This document shows positions 40,913-49,016 of a stretch of 64,000 nucleotides of DNA, piece after piece. The notes below the pieces were generated by a model, which had not been told where the DNA came from, ran no database searches, and saw only the letters and a list, made by a program, of their open reading frames with translations. This stretch comes from a candidate division TM6 bacterium GW2011_GWE2_42_60 (GTDB lineage: Bacteria > Babelota > Babeliae > Babelales > Babelaceae), in NCBI GenBank assembly GCA_000996275.1, contig LCEG01000002.1, positions 203,246 through 267,245 of the forward strand, given 5' to 3'. Numbering within the stretch: the first letter of the stretch is position 1; every line of letters begins with the position of its first letter. Made by a program: the position numbers and the translations under genes.

Positions 40913-41455
40913 ATGGAATTTATACGTAAAGTTGCCGCTGTATGCGCGCTTAGTTTTTTGATGGCTGGGTCCGCTCAGGCCGTTGCACAGATAGGTACTT
41001 TTGCTTTGCTTAAAGGATGCATTGTCGCTTGCAAAAACAAAGTAAGCAGCTGGATACCTGAAAGCAAAACAGTAAACAAACAATTCAAAAAATATGTCGT
41101 CAAACCAGCCTCGCATTATGCACCTATTATTGGTGGTGTCGTTGCTGAGTTTAATCCTGTTTTTGGAGCATCTATTGCCGGGCTTGGAATGACTGCCCGT
41201 ACCAACAGAAACTTTGACAAAACCGCAACACCTTTAAGTAAGTGCTTGTCAATCTGTTACAACCTATTCAAATCGGGGCTTGAATCCGGTAGTTCTTTGG
41301 CGCTCACCCGTGGATTCGTCAATGGCAATGTCGGCTTGATTATTGCCGGTACCCTTGGTTCATTTGCACGGCTTGGTTTTCTCGCACTAGATAAAGGCTA
41401 CGTAACAGGCATGTATTATGGGCTCAAAACCACATACTCTCCTAATAACGATTAA
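40913..41455 (+). CDS. Secreted protein of unknown function with glycine-rich segments
   Basis: 180 residues. GGAGG lies 7 nt before the ATG. Signal peptide about 1-22 (KVAAVCALSFLMAGSAQA). The mature part alternates basic stretches with Gly/Ala-rich hydrophobic ones (IIGGVVAEFNPVFGASIAGLGM, VGLIIAGTLGSFARLGFLA) that could insert in or associate with a membrane. Own promoter and a very strong terminator, so probably well expressed. No family recognised. Confidence 0.75.
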   Translation: MEFIRKVAAVCALSFLMAGSAQAVAQIGTFALLKGCIVACKNKVSSWIPESKTVNKQFKKYVVKPASHYAPIIGGVVAEFNPVFGASIAGLGMTARTNRNFDKTATPLSKCLSICYNLFKSGLESGSSLALTRGFVNGNVGLIIAGTLGSFARLGFLALDKGYVTGMYYGLKTTYSPNND

Positions 41456-41466
41456 TTTCTAACTTT

Positions 41467-41522
41467 ACCCAAAGAAAAGAGGGCCGCTGGGAAAAAACTC
41501 AGCGGCCCTCTTTTCTTTGGGT
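41467..41522. terminator. Bidirectional terminator with 23-bp perfect stem
   Basis: ACCCAAAGAAAAGAGGGCCG ... and its exact complement (41467-41489 with 41500-41522), loop of 10 nt. It separates the convergent genes ending at 41455 and 41526. Confidence 0.93.
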
Positions 41523-41525
41523 ATT

Positions 41526-42977
41526 TTAAAGCTGTGGATGCTTTGTATGCCATTCAGTCGCCTGCTCATAAGCATGAAGCGTCTGAAAAATTTCTTTTTC
41601 TGAAAAGTCTGGTCCGATGAGTTGAAATGCCACCGGCATATTTTCAACAAAGCCACAGGGTACTGAAACTGCCGGCAATTTAGTCAAATTCGCTGGGCAG
41701 GTAAAGTAGTCCTGTAAATCCATTTGTAACGGATCAGCCAATTCGCCAATTTTAAATGCAGGCGCTGCACTCACGGGAGCAAAAAGCAGATCTACTGTCT
41801 TAAGCGTCTCTAAAAATTCCGCACGCATCATACGCCGCACGGTACAAGCGCTCTCATAATATTGCGCTGCATGCCCTGCAGAAAGTACATAATTTCCAAT
41901 CAAAATACGTCGCTTGACCTCATGCCCAAAGCCTTCAGCACGAGTGGCCTCATACATCTCACGGAGCGATGAGGCTTCATGATCACGATAGCCATACCGT
42001 ACCCCATCAAACCGCGAAAGATTTGACGCTGCTTCTGCGCGACTCAGCATGAAATAGACGGCAGCACCATGATCCATCATCGGCAATGTCACCTCGCTCA
42101 CCTGTGCACCCAATTTCTTGAGCACCTCAAGCGCAGACTCAAGCGCCGTCACCATATCTGGATGCATTCCTTTTGCAGAGAGCGCATTCGTAATAACGCC
42201 AATCTTAAGCCCTGGCTTAATCTTACCGGTCAACGCACTGACATAATCAAACGGGCCCGTCTGCCTGGTTGACGTAGAATCGTTTTTATCCAACCCAGCC
42301 ATTGCACCCAAAACAAGCGCATTATCATAAACTGTACGTGTATTAACACCAATCGCATCAAGCGAAGAGCCGTATGCAATAAGACCATAGCGCGAAATGA
42401 GCCCATAGGTCGGCTTACTGCCAACAATGCCACAAAATGTAGCGGGCTGTCGGACTGAACCACCGGTTTCGGTGCCAAGTGCCCAGGGCACAAAGCCTGC
42501 AGCAACAGCGGCGGCAGAACCACCACCAGAACCACCTGAAGAACGTGTCAAATCCCATGGATTGTGCACGGGGCCATAGGCTGATGTTTCGTTCGAAGCA
42601 CCCATAGCAAACTCATCGCAGTTGGTCCGTCCTATCGAAACCGCGCCGACACTCTTTAAACGCGCAATACCGGTCGCATCATACGGGGAGACATAGCCTG
42701 CTAGAATTTTTGAACCGCAGGTTGCAGCCCGCCCCTTCTGGCAGATAACATCTTTTACCGCCCCCGGTATGCCATAGAGTGGTGAATGCAAAACATCATC
42801 GGGAGAACCCTGCGGCACAACGGTTGTTGCGTCAAATCGTTCAATAACCGCATTCAACTGCCCATCATATTTTTTGATACGCTCGAGAGAAGCATCGATC
42901 AACTCAACTGCAGAAAGTTCTTTTTTTTGAAGTTTTTCGCGTAACTCTTTAATCGACGCAAACGCCAATGAATCCAT
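41526..42977 (-). CDS. gatA: Asp-tRNA(Asn)/Glu-tRNA(Gln) amidotransferase subunit A
   Basis: 483 residues from the ATG at 42977, with AAGGA 7 nt upstream. Amidase-signature family: catalytic Lys in GIPGAVKDVICQKG (about 76), Ser-cisSer in GSSGGSGGGSAAAVAAG (about 150-166), and the oxyanion region TGGSVRQPATFCGIVGSKPTYG. It hydrolyses glutamine to ammonia for transamidation of mischarged tRNA, with GatB and GatC, in the cytosol. It follows gatC by 41 bp; gatB is not in the window. Confidence 0.96.
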   Translation of the reverse strand: MDSLAFASIKELREKLQKKELSAVELIDASLERIKKYDGQLNAVIERFDATTVVPQGSPDDVLHSPLYGIPGAVKDVICQKGRAATCGSKILAGYVSPYDATGIARLKSVGAVSIGRTNCDEFAMGASNETSAYGPVHNPWDLTRSSGGSGGGSAAAVAAGFVPWALGTETGGSVRQPATFCGIVGSKPTYGLISRYGLIAYGSSLDAIGVNTRTVYDNALVLGAMAGLDKNDSTSTRQTGPFDYVSALTGKIKPGLKIGVITNALSAKGMHPDMVTALESALEVLKKLGAQVSEVTLPMMDHGAAVYFMLSRAEAASNLSRFDGVRYGYRDHEASSLREMYEATRAEGFGHEVKRRILIGNYVLSAGHAAQYYESACTVRRMMRAEFLETLKTVDLLFAPVSAAPAFKIGELADPLQMDLQDYFTCPANLTKLPAVSVPCGFVENMPVAFQLIGPDFSEKEIFQTLHAYEQATEWHTKHPQL

Positions 42978-43018
42978 CAATAAATCCTTTTATAATCGCT
43001 ATTGCTAAGCATCGCGTC

Positions 43019-43315
43019 CTACTCACCACGTTTAATAATACGAGGAACAACAAAGTATTTATCCTCACGCTGAGGAGCAAGTTTAAGAATCTCTTCTGCA
43101 TCAAATGCAATAACTTCATCTTCTCTCATTACATTCTCACGACATGAGGCCTCATCATCTTTGAGCGTACAGGTCTGAGCGATCTCTTTTAAGATCGACG
43201 CATATACCAAAACTGGCTCTATTTCTTTTGTAAGAATGGCAGCTTCTGCCTCATCAATTTTAAGACGGGCGAGATTCGCCAGATGAAGAACCTCTTTCTC
43301 CGTTATGTGTGGCAT
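43019..43315 (-). CDS. gatC: Asp-tRNA(Asn)/Glu-tRNA(Gln) amidotransferase subunit C
   Basis: 98 residues from the ATG at 43315, with AGAGG 6 nt upstream (frame open to 43339). Typical GatC opening ITEKEVLHLANLARLKIDE and ending with APQREDKYFVVPRII. It stabilises the GatA-GatB complex. Its first 56 bp overlap the 3' end of the MATE transporter gene, so the three genes (MATE, gatC, gatA) are one operon with probable translational coupling. Confidence 0.94.
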   Translation of the reverse strand: MPHITEKEVLHLANLARLKIDEAEAAILTKEIEPVLVYASILKEIAQTCTLKDDEASCRENVMREDEVIAFDAEEILKLAPQREDKYFVVPRIIKRGE

Positions 43316-44750
43316 GTTCATCCTCTGAATTACGATCACAACTTACATCTGCATCATACTTCCATCGATCGCGACGGAACCAGAGCACATAAATCAACCC
43401 CATCACGCCATCGGCAATATAAAAGGAGCTATATATCAATATAAATTTTAACAAAACATTTTCGATTGGTAAAAGTGAGAAAAAGTATGAAAGCGGAAAG
43501 AAGAGTACCGCATAGACCACAACCCGCGTCACCATTACAACCCGTACGTTGGCAGCACCGCGCAAAGCACCCGCAAGAATAACCTGGAGAAGGTCAAAAA
43601 TAACCATCACACTAATCATCGGGAAAACAGCTCCTGCAAACCAGGTAAACTTACCCTTAGCGTCAAAAAGCTGTATCACAACCTCTGGCCATAAAGCAAA
43701 GACCAAGAGCAACGCAAACACCATAGAGGACGAAAGAAAGAGCACTTTTTTAATATTGTTTTTGATACCCTTCCAATTTGCTGCACCATAGTCGTTACTC
43801 ACTAAAAACGTAATAACCTGAGCAAAAGCAAGAGCAGGGACAAAGGCAAGCTGCTCCATCTTATCAACCGCTGAAAATGAAGCCAATGCAACTTTCCCCA
43901 TCGGTGCATACAGCCGCCACAGCCATATTTTTGTTGTTGCGACAACTGCTTTGTCAATCATTACCGGCCAACTCAGACGTATGATATCAAGCGCCATTTT
44001 ACGATCAATGCTCGAAAAAATACCCAAGCAATACTGCCGCATAGAAGGGTTAAAAAAGATATAAACAATAGCAGCTATCAACATCACACTCTGCTGCACC
44101 AATGTTGCAATTGCCGACCCGATCAGACCCATTTCTGGAAAACCAAATCTACCAAAAACAAGCGCATAATCAAAAAAGACAAAAAAGAGACCACCGAGAA
44201 CAAAAAAGTTCATCGGAAGGCGCGTGTTCTTGATACCGCGTAAAAAGCCAATAAGGGCAAAATAGAGAAATTGTAGAAAGATGCTCAACGCACTCAGCTG
44301 CAATATCGGCAGAGCCGCATGCATGGTTTTGTGGGAAAGATGATAAAAAGAAAAAATGGTTTGAGCGCCAAAATAGAGGGTAACTGACACCATCCCCCCT
44401 ATCACCACCATCACCCAAAAAGCGCTCACTGCCGCCGTACCAACATCACGAAACCGCTTAAGTCCATTGTACTGACCACAGAGAATAATCGTACCGACTG
44501 AAATTCCCTCAGTAACCTTTTTAACAAAGTGTAATAGCGACGCCGTCGCCCCCAAAGCAACAAAAAGTGTTGTTGATTTCAGATGCCCAACAAACGTTGC
44601 ATCAATAAGCCCAAGAAGCGAATTAACCAAAAATGCCGTAATTAACTCAGGAAAAAAATAACCCAAAATCGTCGTATAGCGCTCGCCAGAAACAACATCT
44701 GCCAATCCCGCCATATAACTTTTTATAAGCGAAGGTTTTTTTGGAGCCAC
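43260..44750 (-). CDS. MATE-family efflux transporter
   Basis: 496 residues from a GTG at 44750 with AAGGGGG 6 nt upstream. Twelve hydrophobic segments arranged as two halves, opening ELITAFLVNSLLGLIDATFVGHL (MATE helix 1). The cytosolic tail is polar (CDRNSEDEHATHNGERG). The family exports organic cations or drugs against Na+ or H+. It is upstream of gatC and overlaps it; the overlapping tail may exist only because of the overlap. Confidence 0.88.
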   Translation of the reverse strand: MAPKKPSLIKSYMAGLADVVSGERYTTILGYFFPELITAFLVNSLLGLIDATFVGHLKSTTLFVALGATASLLHFVKKVTEGISVGTIILCGQYNGLKRFRDVGTAAVSAFWVMVVIGGMVSVTLYFGAQTIFSFYHLSHKTMHAALPILQLSALSIFLQFLYFALIGFLRGIKNTRLPMNFFVLGGLFFVFFDYALVFGRFGFPEMGLIGSAIATLVQQSVMLIAAIVYIFFNPSMRQYCLGIFSSIDRKMALDIIRLSWPVMIDKAVVATTKIWLWRLYAPMGKVALASFSAVDKMEQLAFVPALAFAQVITFLVSNDYGAANWKGIKNNIKKVLFLSSSMVFALLLVFALWPEVVIQLFDAKGKFTWFAGAVFPMISVMVIFDLLQVILAGALRGAANVRVVMVTRVVVYAVLFFPLSYFFSLLPIENVLLKFILIYSSFYIADGVMGLIYVLWFRRDRWKYDADVSCDRNSEDEHATHNGERGSSSGESRPS

Positions 44751-44902
44751 CCGTACCCCCTTATCGTATCAGAATAAAATATCCAAAACCCACACAAAAT
44801 AAGCAAAAATCACAATAAAAGCTACAATAAGAGAGCTCTTTAAAGTAATTCATATCCATGCGTCAGTTTTACAAAAAAAGGCTTCCCTGACAACCAGTAT
44901 CT

Positions 44903-47581
44903 TTATAAACCCTTTTTTTCAGCGCCTATTTCAAGACCAAATGCTTTACACCGACGACTAACTGAGGATTTATTCACGCCCAAAATCGATGCAATCTTTG
45001 CCTGGCACTGAAATTTGTTCCACAAATAGGCTAATGCGTTCTGATCTTTGAGTGCACGCGCTCCAAGCATTACAATTTTATGGAGCTGCTCATCATTTGC
45101 ATCAACCATACATCCAGAAAGCTCTATCTGTTGACCAGCAGCCTTAAGCTGCAGCAACGCATACACGCGCTTCTTTAACAGATCAATCGAAGGAAGTTGC
45201 TCATCCCAAAGCTGCTGCTGCTCCCGCTCGGTCAAGCCAAGCACTTTTTTTAAAGACGCAGTCGTAAGAAAGAGGTGCACAATACTGTCGACCATTCCCA
45301 CAAACTCTTCATACGGTAACTGTGACGGTTGTGGCAGAATAAACGAAGTTTCTTTCAAAACTCGGAACAATTCATGTGCCAACACACCATCCTGAAACAG
45401 GAGGTCGATTGGGCGATCACTCGAAAAAATAATGCGAACATCACTCGAAACAAGCAAAGAGCCACCAATCCGTTTAAAGGCCCCACAGCTCAAAAATTCT
45501 GCAAGCCGCTTTTGTGTTGCAAGCGCAAGAAACTGTACATTCTCAATAAAGAGTGTTGCATCTTTTTCAAATTGCACCAACAGAGGCTCCTCGGGTTCAT
45601 GCTCTCCAAAGAGCGTAGTAACGCCAAACAAGCGCAGAGCATATTCCTGACCACGTTCTTGCTCACGAAGCGAAAAAACCGAAAACTGTTTTCGTAAACT
45701 TGCTTCATGAATAAGTGAAACAAGCGCATTACAATCGGCTTTTGCCATCGTTAGGCAGAGTGCATTTCTACAGAGCACTAGCCGAAGAAGATCGATTTTT
45801 AATTGTAAAATGGTTGCACCTACTCCAGGTAAAAGCTCGCCAACGCGTCTCCCTTTTTCAGTTGTTTCGAGATATAAAATATAATCCCACTGTGCGGGGT
45901 CTTTGAGCATTCCTTTTTGGAAATCGATAAGATCAGAGATTTCTGGCCGAGACACAACAACAACTACCTCTTGTTCATCGCCTCCAGGAAAAGTCATCAC
46001 CGATAACTGCATTTCGCTGTGCAGTGAGACTATTGAAGAAGAATACTGCCTTGTCTGCATAGTATAGTTAACCAACTTCCCCATAGCTTCTACAAGAGGA
46101 TGTCCATGATGGCGATTTGGATCACACCCAAGCAACAATTCCGCAGCACGGTTTGCAACCGCATATTTTCTACGTTTATAAAAAAGAACGCCGATCTGCT
46201 TTTCAACAGCGCGGCGCGAGAAAGAGAGCACACCCTCACGAAAATGGGCGAGTTCTTGATGCCTAAAATAGGCTTCTTCTTTTAATCGCCATGTTTCACT
46301 CAAAAGCTGATTATAGTCTTGCTGGCGCACCAAACGGATTGCAGAACCAAGAATACGAGCGAAAAAAGCGATAAATGCACGTTCGGAAAGTGAAAAATAG
46401 GTTGCGCCTTCAGAGCGTGATTCAACCATAACAAACCCCGCTATAATACCTCGATCAAAAAGAGGTACAAAAAGATCCGCTCCCATAAGGTCAAGAAATT
46501 GAATTGCTTCTGCATAAATAAGGGCTTCTTCGTGATACCACGAAAACTCAATTTCAGAGCGAGCAAAAAGCTGTTTTTTATCAAGAAAATCAACAAGTGG
46601 GGGGACGGCTTCAAGAGATGTTCTAACTCGTCTCTGCAATTCTATTACTTCCTCGTACAAGGGGTCATCAAACAAGACGACGCGAACGCGATCTTCTGCG
46701 CAATGGTAGGTTTGAGAAAAAAACGAACTTACTACATAACGAAAATCACTCGTTGCCGTTGCACGTTCAAACTTGGTAAGCACAGCATCTATCTTTTTAA
46801 ATTGCTCCGGATCCAGAGAAACCGGTGCATCATACTTTATATTTAAAAAACGAATACGGACTAAACGCGTCGCGCAATAATAGGTCGCTGCAATTAAAAG
46901 GGCCGTTGCAATGCTAAAGAGTGCATGCCATAAAACTACAAGCCTACCCTGTGGAATAAAAAGGCCAAGATTACAAAACTTCATACCAAATATCGGCAAG
47001 ACAAATGCAAAAGTAAGAATTTTTAATTGCATACGCAAAAGCAATGGCACTTTTATATTTCTTATGCCTTTAAATACTTCAAAAAGCGTAAATCCAGCAA
47101 CCATTAAAATATAAAAATAAGCAGAACGCCATAAAACAATCTCGCATGAAGAAGAGTAGAGAACAAGAGCTAACCCCAATAGAACTCCACCTATACCAAG
47201 TCCAACTATAAAGAAACTACGCAGAGATTTACGCAATAATCGGCGAATAAGAAAGAAAAAACCCAAATGAAAAGTAATATGGGCAATCCAACAAATATCT
47301 CCCAAAGTCCTTCGGTCTTCAATCGAAAGACAAAAAACTCCAATATCGCGAAACGCAAAGAGAATCGTATAACAATCAACCACCATAACAGAGAAAAGTA
47401 TTACCAAAAGAATATTGGCTGCCTTAACATCAAGCTGTTCATTTTTAGAACGATAGCGTAAGAGCCAAAAAAGAAAAACTCCCTTAAGTAGAAAAAATAC
47501 AATTGTACGTATTAACCGGATCTCTGGGCTTGCCAAAAACTCTAGAATCCCATTTAATATAAAGGTCATTACGAAACTCAC
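44903..47581 (-). CDS. Seven-TM, GAF and degenerate sigma-54-activator-like regulator
   Basis: 892 residues. Seven membrane helices at about 15-245. A GAF-like sensor lies at about 265-430 (ADLFVPLFDRGIIAGFVMVESRS). A PAS-like or linker region lies at about 450-560. The region at 590-780 follows the order of an NtrC-type AAA+ domain, but the Walker A position reads LTMAKADCNAL (no GxxGxGK), the GAFTGA loop is missing (LFGEHEPEE), and Walker B is ATLFIENVQFL (LFLDE changed to LFIEN). GGSLLVSSDVRIIFSSD matches the next conserved step. The C-terminus (IASILGVNKSSVSRRCKAFGL) is a Fis-type DNA-binding helix-turn-helix. Probable membrane-tethered regulator without ATPase activity. Confidence 0.75.
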   Translation of the reverse strand: MSFVMTFILNGILEFLASPEIRLIRTIVFFLLKGVFLFWLLRYRSKNEQLDVKAANILLVILFSVMVVDCYTILFAFRDIGVFCLSIEDRRTLGDICWIAHITFHLGFFFLIRRLLRKSLRSFFIVGLGIGGVLLGLALVLYSSSCEIVLWRSAYFYILMVAGFTLFEVFKGIRNIKVPLLLRMQLKILTFAFVLPIFGMKFCNLGLFIPQGRLVVLWHALFSIATALLIAATYYCATRLVRIRFLNIKYDAPVSLDPEQFKKIDAVLTKFERATATSDFRYVVSSFFSQTYHCAEDRVRVVLFDDPLYEEVIELQRRVRTSLEAVPPLVDFLDKKQLFARSEIEFSWYHEEALIYAEAIQFLDLMGADLFVPLFDRGIIAGFVMVESRSEGATYFSLSERAFIAFFARILGSAIRLVRQQDYNQLLSETWRLKEEAYFRHQELAHFREGVLSFSRRAVEKQIGVLFYKRRKYAVANRAAELLLGCDPNRHHGHPLVEAMGKLVNYTMQTRQYSSSIVSLHSEMQLSVMTFPGGDEQEVVVVVSRPEISDLIDFQKGMLKDPAQWDYILYLETTEKGRRVGELLPGVGATILQLKIDLLRLVLCRNALCLTMAKADCNALVSLIHEASLRKQFSVFSLREQERGQEYALRLFGVTTLFGEHEPEEPLLVQFEKDATLFIENVQFLALATQKRLAEFLSCGAFKRIGGSLLVSSDVRIIFSSDRPIDLLFQDGVLAHELFRVLKETSFILPQPSQLPYEEFVGMVDSIVHLFLTTASLKKVLGLTEREQQQLWDEQLPSIDLLKKRVYALLQLKAAGQQIELSGCMVDANDEQLHKIVMLGARALKDQNALAYLWNKFQCQAKIASILGVNKSSVSRRCKAFGLEIGAEKKGL

Positions 47582-47651
47582 TCGATTTTAAACGTGCTTG
47601 TAAAAAATATCACAAAGCATATTTGTACTACTTTATAGGAGCTACTATACC

Positions 47652-47852
47652 ATGTCTCTAAAAAACATAATCTTAACTCTTTCCATTCTCTCATGCTCGC
47701 TTTCGCTTGTCAAAGCAGTTGATTTTCCAGACGAATGGCCAGAAGAAGGCGGCAATACAAAAAACAAGTGTCTTATGGATAAACCACAATCAAGCTACTC
47801 ACGCCTTTTTGTACTCAAACACAGAGATTTTTTCCATCCTCGCCACAAGTAA
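47652..47852 (+). CDS. Small secreted protein, 66 residues
   Basis: AGGAGC lies 9 nt before the ATG. Signal peptide about 1-22 (KNIILTLSILSCSLSLVKA), mature part of ~44 residues (VDFPDEWPEEGGNTKNK ...), one cysteine, basic aromatic tail (KHRDFFHPRHK). No known family. Divergent from the 892-residue regulator. Confidence 0.6.
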   Translation: MSLKNIILTLSILSCSLSLVKAVDFPDEWPEEGGNTKNKCLMDKPQSSYSRLFVLKHRDFFHPRHK

Positions 47853-47977
47853 AAACCTTTGCAAAAAATAAAATTATTGACAAAGTAGCTAAGATTCTCC
47901 GCGTGTTCATTTTCTAGTAAAATATTCATGCGGAGAATTTGCTGTATAAAATCAAATTATAAAAAGAAAGCACCCCT

Positions 47978-48118
47978 ATGTTCAATAAAAAAAGCCTCTT
48001 TATCGCGTTCGCACTCTTCATAAGCACCGCATCACTCGTCAATGCTTACATTCCGCCTTCTTTTAAAGATCCTTCAACCGACCAGCCAAGCACTACAGCG
48101 CCCGTTCTCGACAAATAG
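47978..48118 (+). CDS. Small secreted protein, 46 residues
   Basis: ATG at 47978, TAG at 48116-48118. AAAGAAAG lies ~8 nt upstream. MFNKKSLFIAFALFISTASLVNA is a textbook signal peptide; the mature part is only 23 residues, rich in Pro, Ser and Thr (YIPPSFKDPSTDQPSTTAP). It resembles the neighbouring 66-residue protein in plan. The methyltransferase starts 7 bp after it. Unknown function. Confidence 0.55.
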   Translation: MFNKKSLFIAFALFISTASLVNAYIPPSFKDPSTDQPSTTAPVLDK

Positions 48119-48125
48119 ACCGTTT

Positions 48126-48896
48126 ATGAAAGCACCTGAACTCAAAACCTATGCAGCGCTTTGCACCGAGTTTTACGATCTTGAGCAGCACTACAATGGC
48201 GTTCAGGCGCTTGTTTTTTATCTCGAAAAAGCAAAAAATGCACAGGGCCCCATTCTCGAGCCCATGTGTGGAAGCGGACGCTTTCTCATTCCACTTCTCC
48301 AAGCAGGACTTGATGCCGAAGGCTTTGATGCGTCCCCTGCGATGCTTGATGCCTTCAAAAAAAAATATGCTCATATTTCAACACAAAAACCACCTGTCTG
48401 GCAGGAATTTGTCGAAGAATTCAACAACAATAAAAAATATAATCTTATTTTCATCCCTTACGGGTCGTGGGGCCTCATCATCCAAAAAGAGGCCGTCCTC
48501 AAGGGACTTACAACACTTGCTCGTCATCTTGCGCCCAAAGGTCGTTGCATCCTCGAAATAGAGACAGTAAGCTCGGTACCCAAACCCTGTGGCATCTGGC
48601 GCCGAGGCGTCCACACACGACAAAATGGGTCGCATCTTGCACTTAATACACTTACCTCCTACCAAGAAGAAACTCAGCTTTTTAAAGCATTCTGCCGCTA
48701 TGAGTCTATTGTTTCTGGACAGATTGAGGCCATCGAAGAAGAGATCTTTGAACAGTATCTTTACCAGGAAAATGAGCTCGACACACTCTTGCTTGCGGCC
48801 GGATTCACTCACTTCATCAAATACCCCGCATATGACCAGTCTAAACCCGTCACAAGCGATACCCCTATCATCGTCTACGAGTGCTTTGTAAGCTAA
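48126..48896 (+). CDS. SAM-dependent class I methyltransferase
   Basis: 256 residues from the ATG at 48126; an earlier in-frame ATG at 48042 lies inside the small secreted gene and is unlikely. SAM-binding motif I ILEPMCGSGRFLIPLLQAG near 45-63, the acidic loop GFDASPAML near 67, and a motif IV-like NLIFIPYGSWG near 110. Small-molecule or protein methylation in the cytosol; the substrate cannot be told. Probably translated with the small gene just upstream. Confidence 0.82.
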   Translation: MKAPELKTYAALCTEFYDLEQHYNGVQALVFYLEKAKNAQGPILEPMCGSGRFLIPLLQAGLDAEGFDASPAMLDAFKKKYAHISTQKPPVWQEFVEEFNNNKKYNLIFIPYGSWGLIIQKEAVLKGLTTLARHLAPKGRCILEIETVSSVPKPCGIWRRGVHTRQNGSHLALNTLTSYQEETQLFKAFCRYESIVSGQIEAIEEEIFEQYLYQENELDTLLLAAGFTHFIKYPAYDQSKPVTSDTPIIVYECFVS

Positions 48897-49016
48897 AAAA
48901 CTACCGCACTAAGGGCAACCAGCCCGCACCTCAGGATCCAAATTGCCTTTTTATAAAAAAAACTGTATATTAATATTAATTAGCAAAATAAACCCCTATA
49001 AATAAAGAGATTAAAA

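Noticed and set aside
48042-48125. Longer methyltransferase start at 48042
   Set aside because: The extra residues lie inside the small secreted gene and lack homology to methyltransferases; the ATG at 48126 is better placed.
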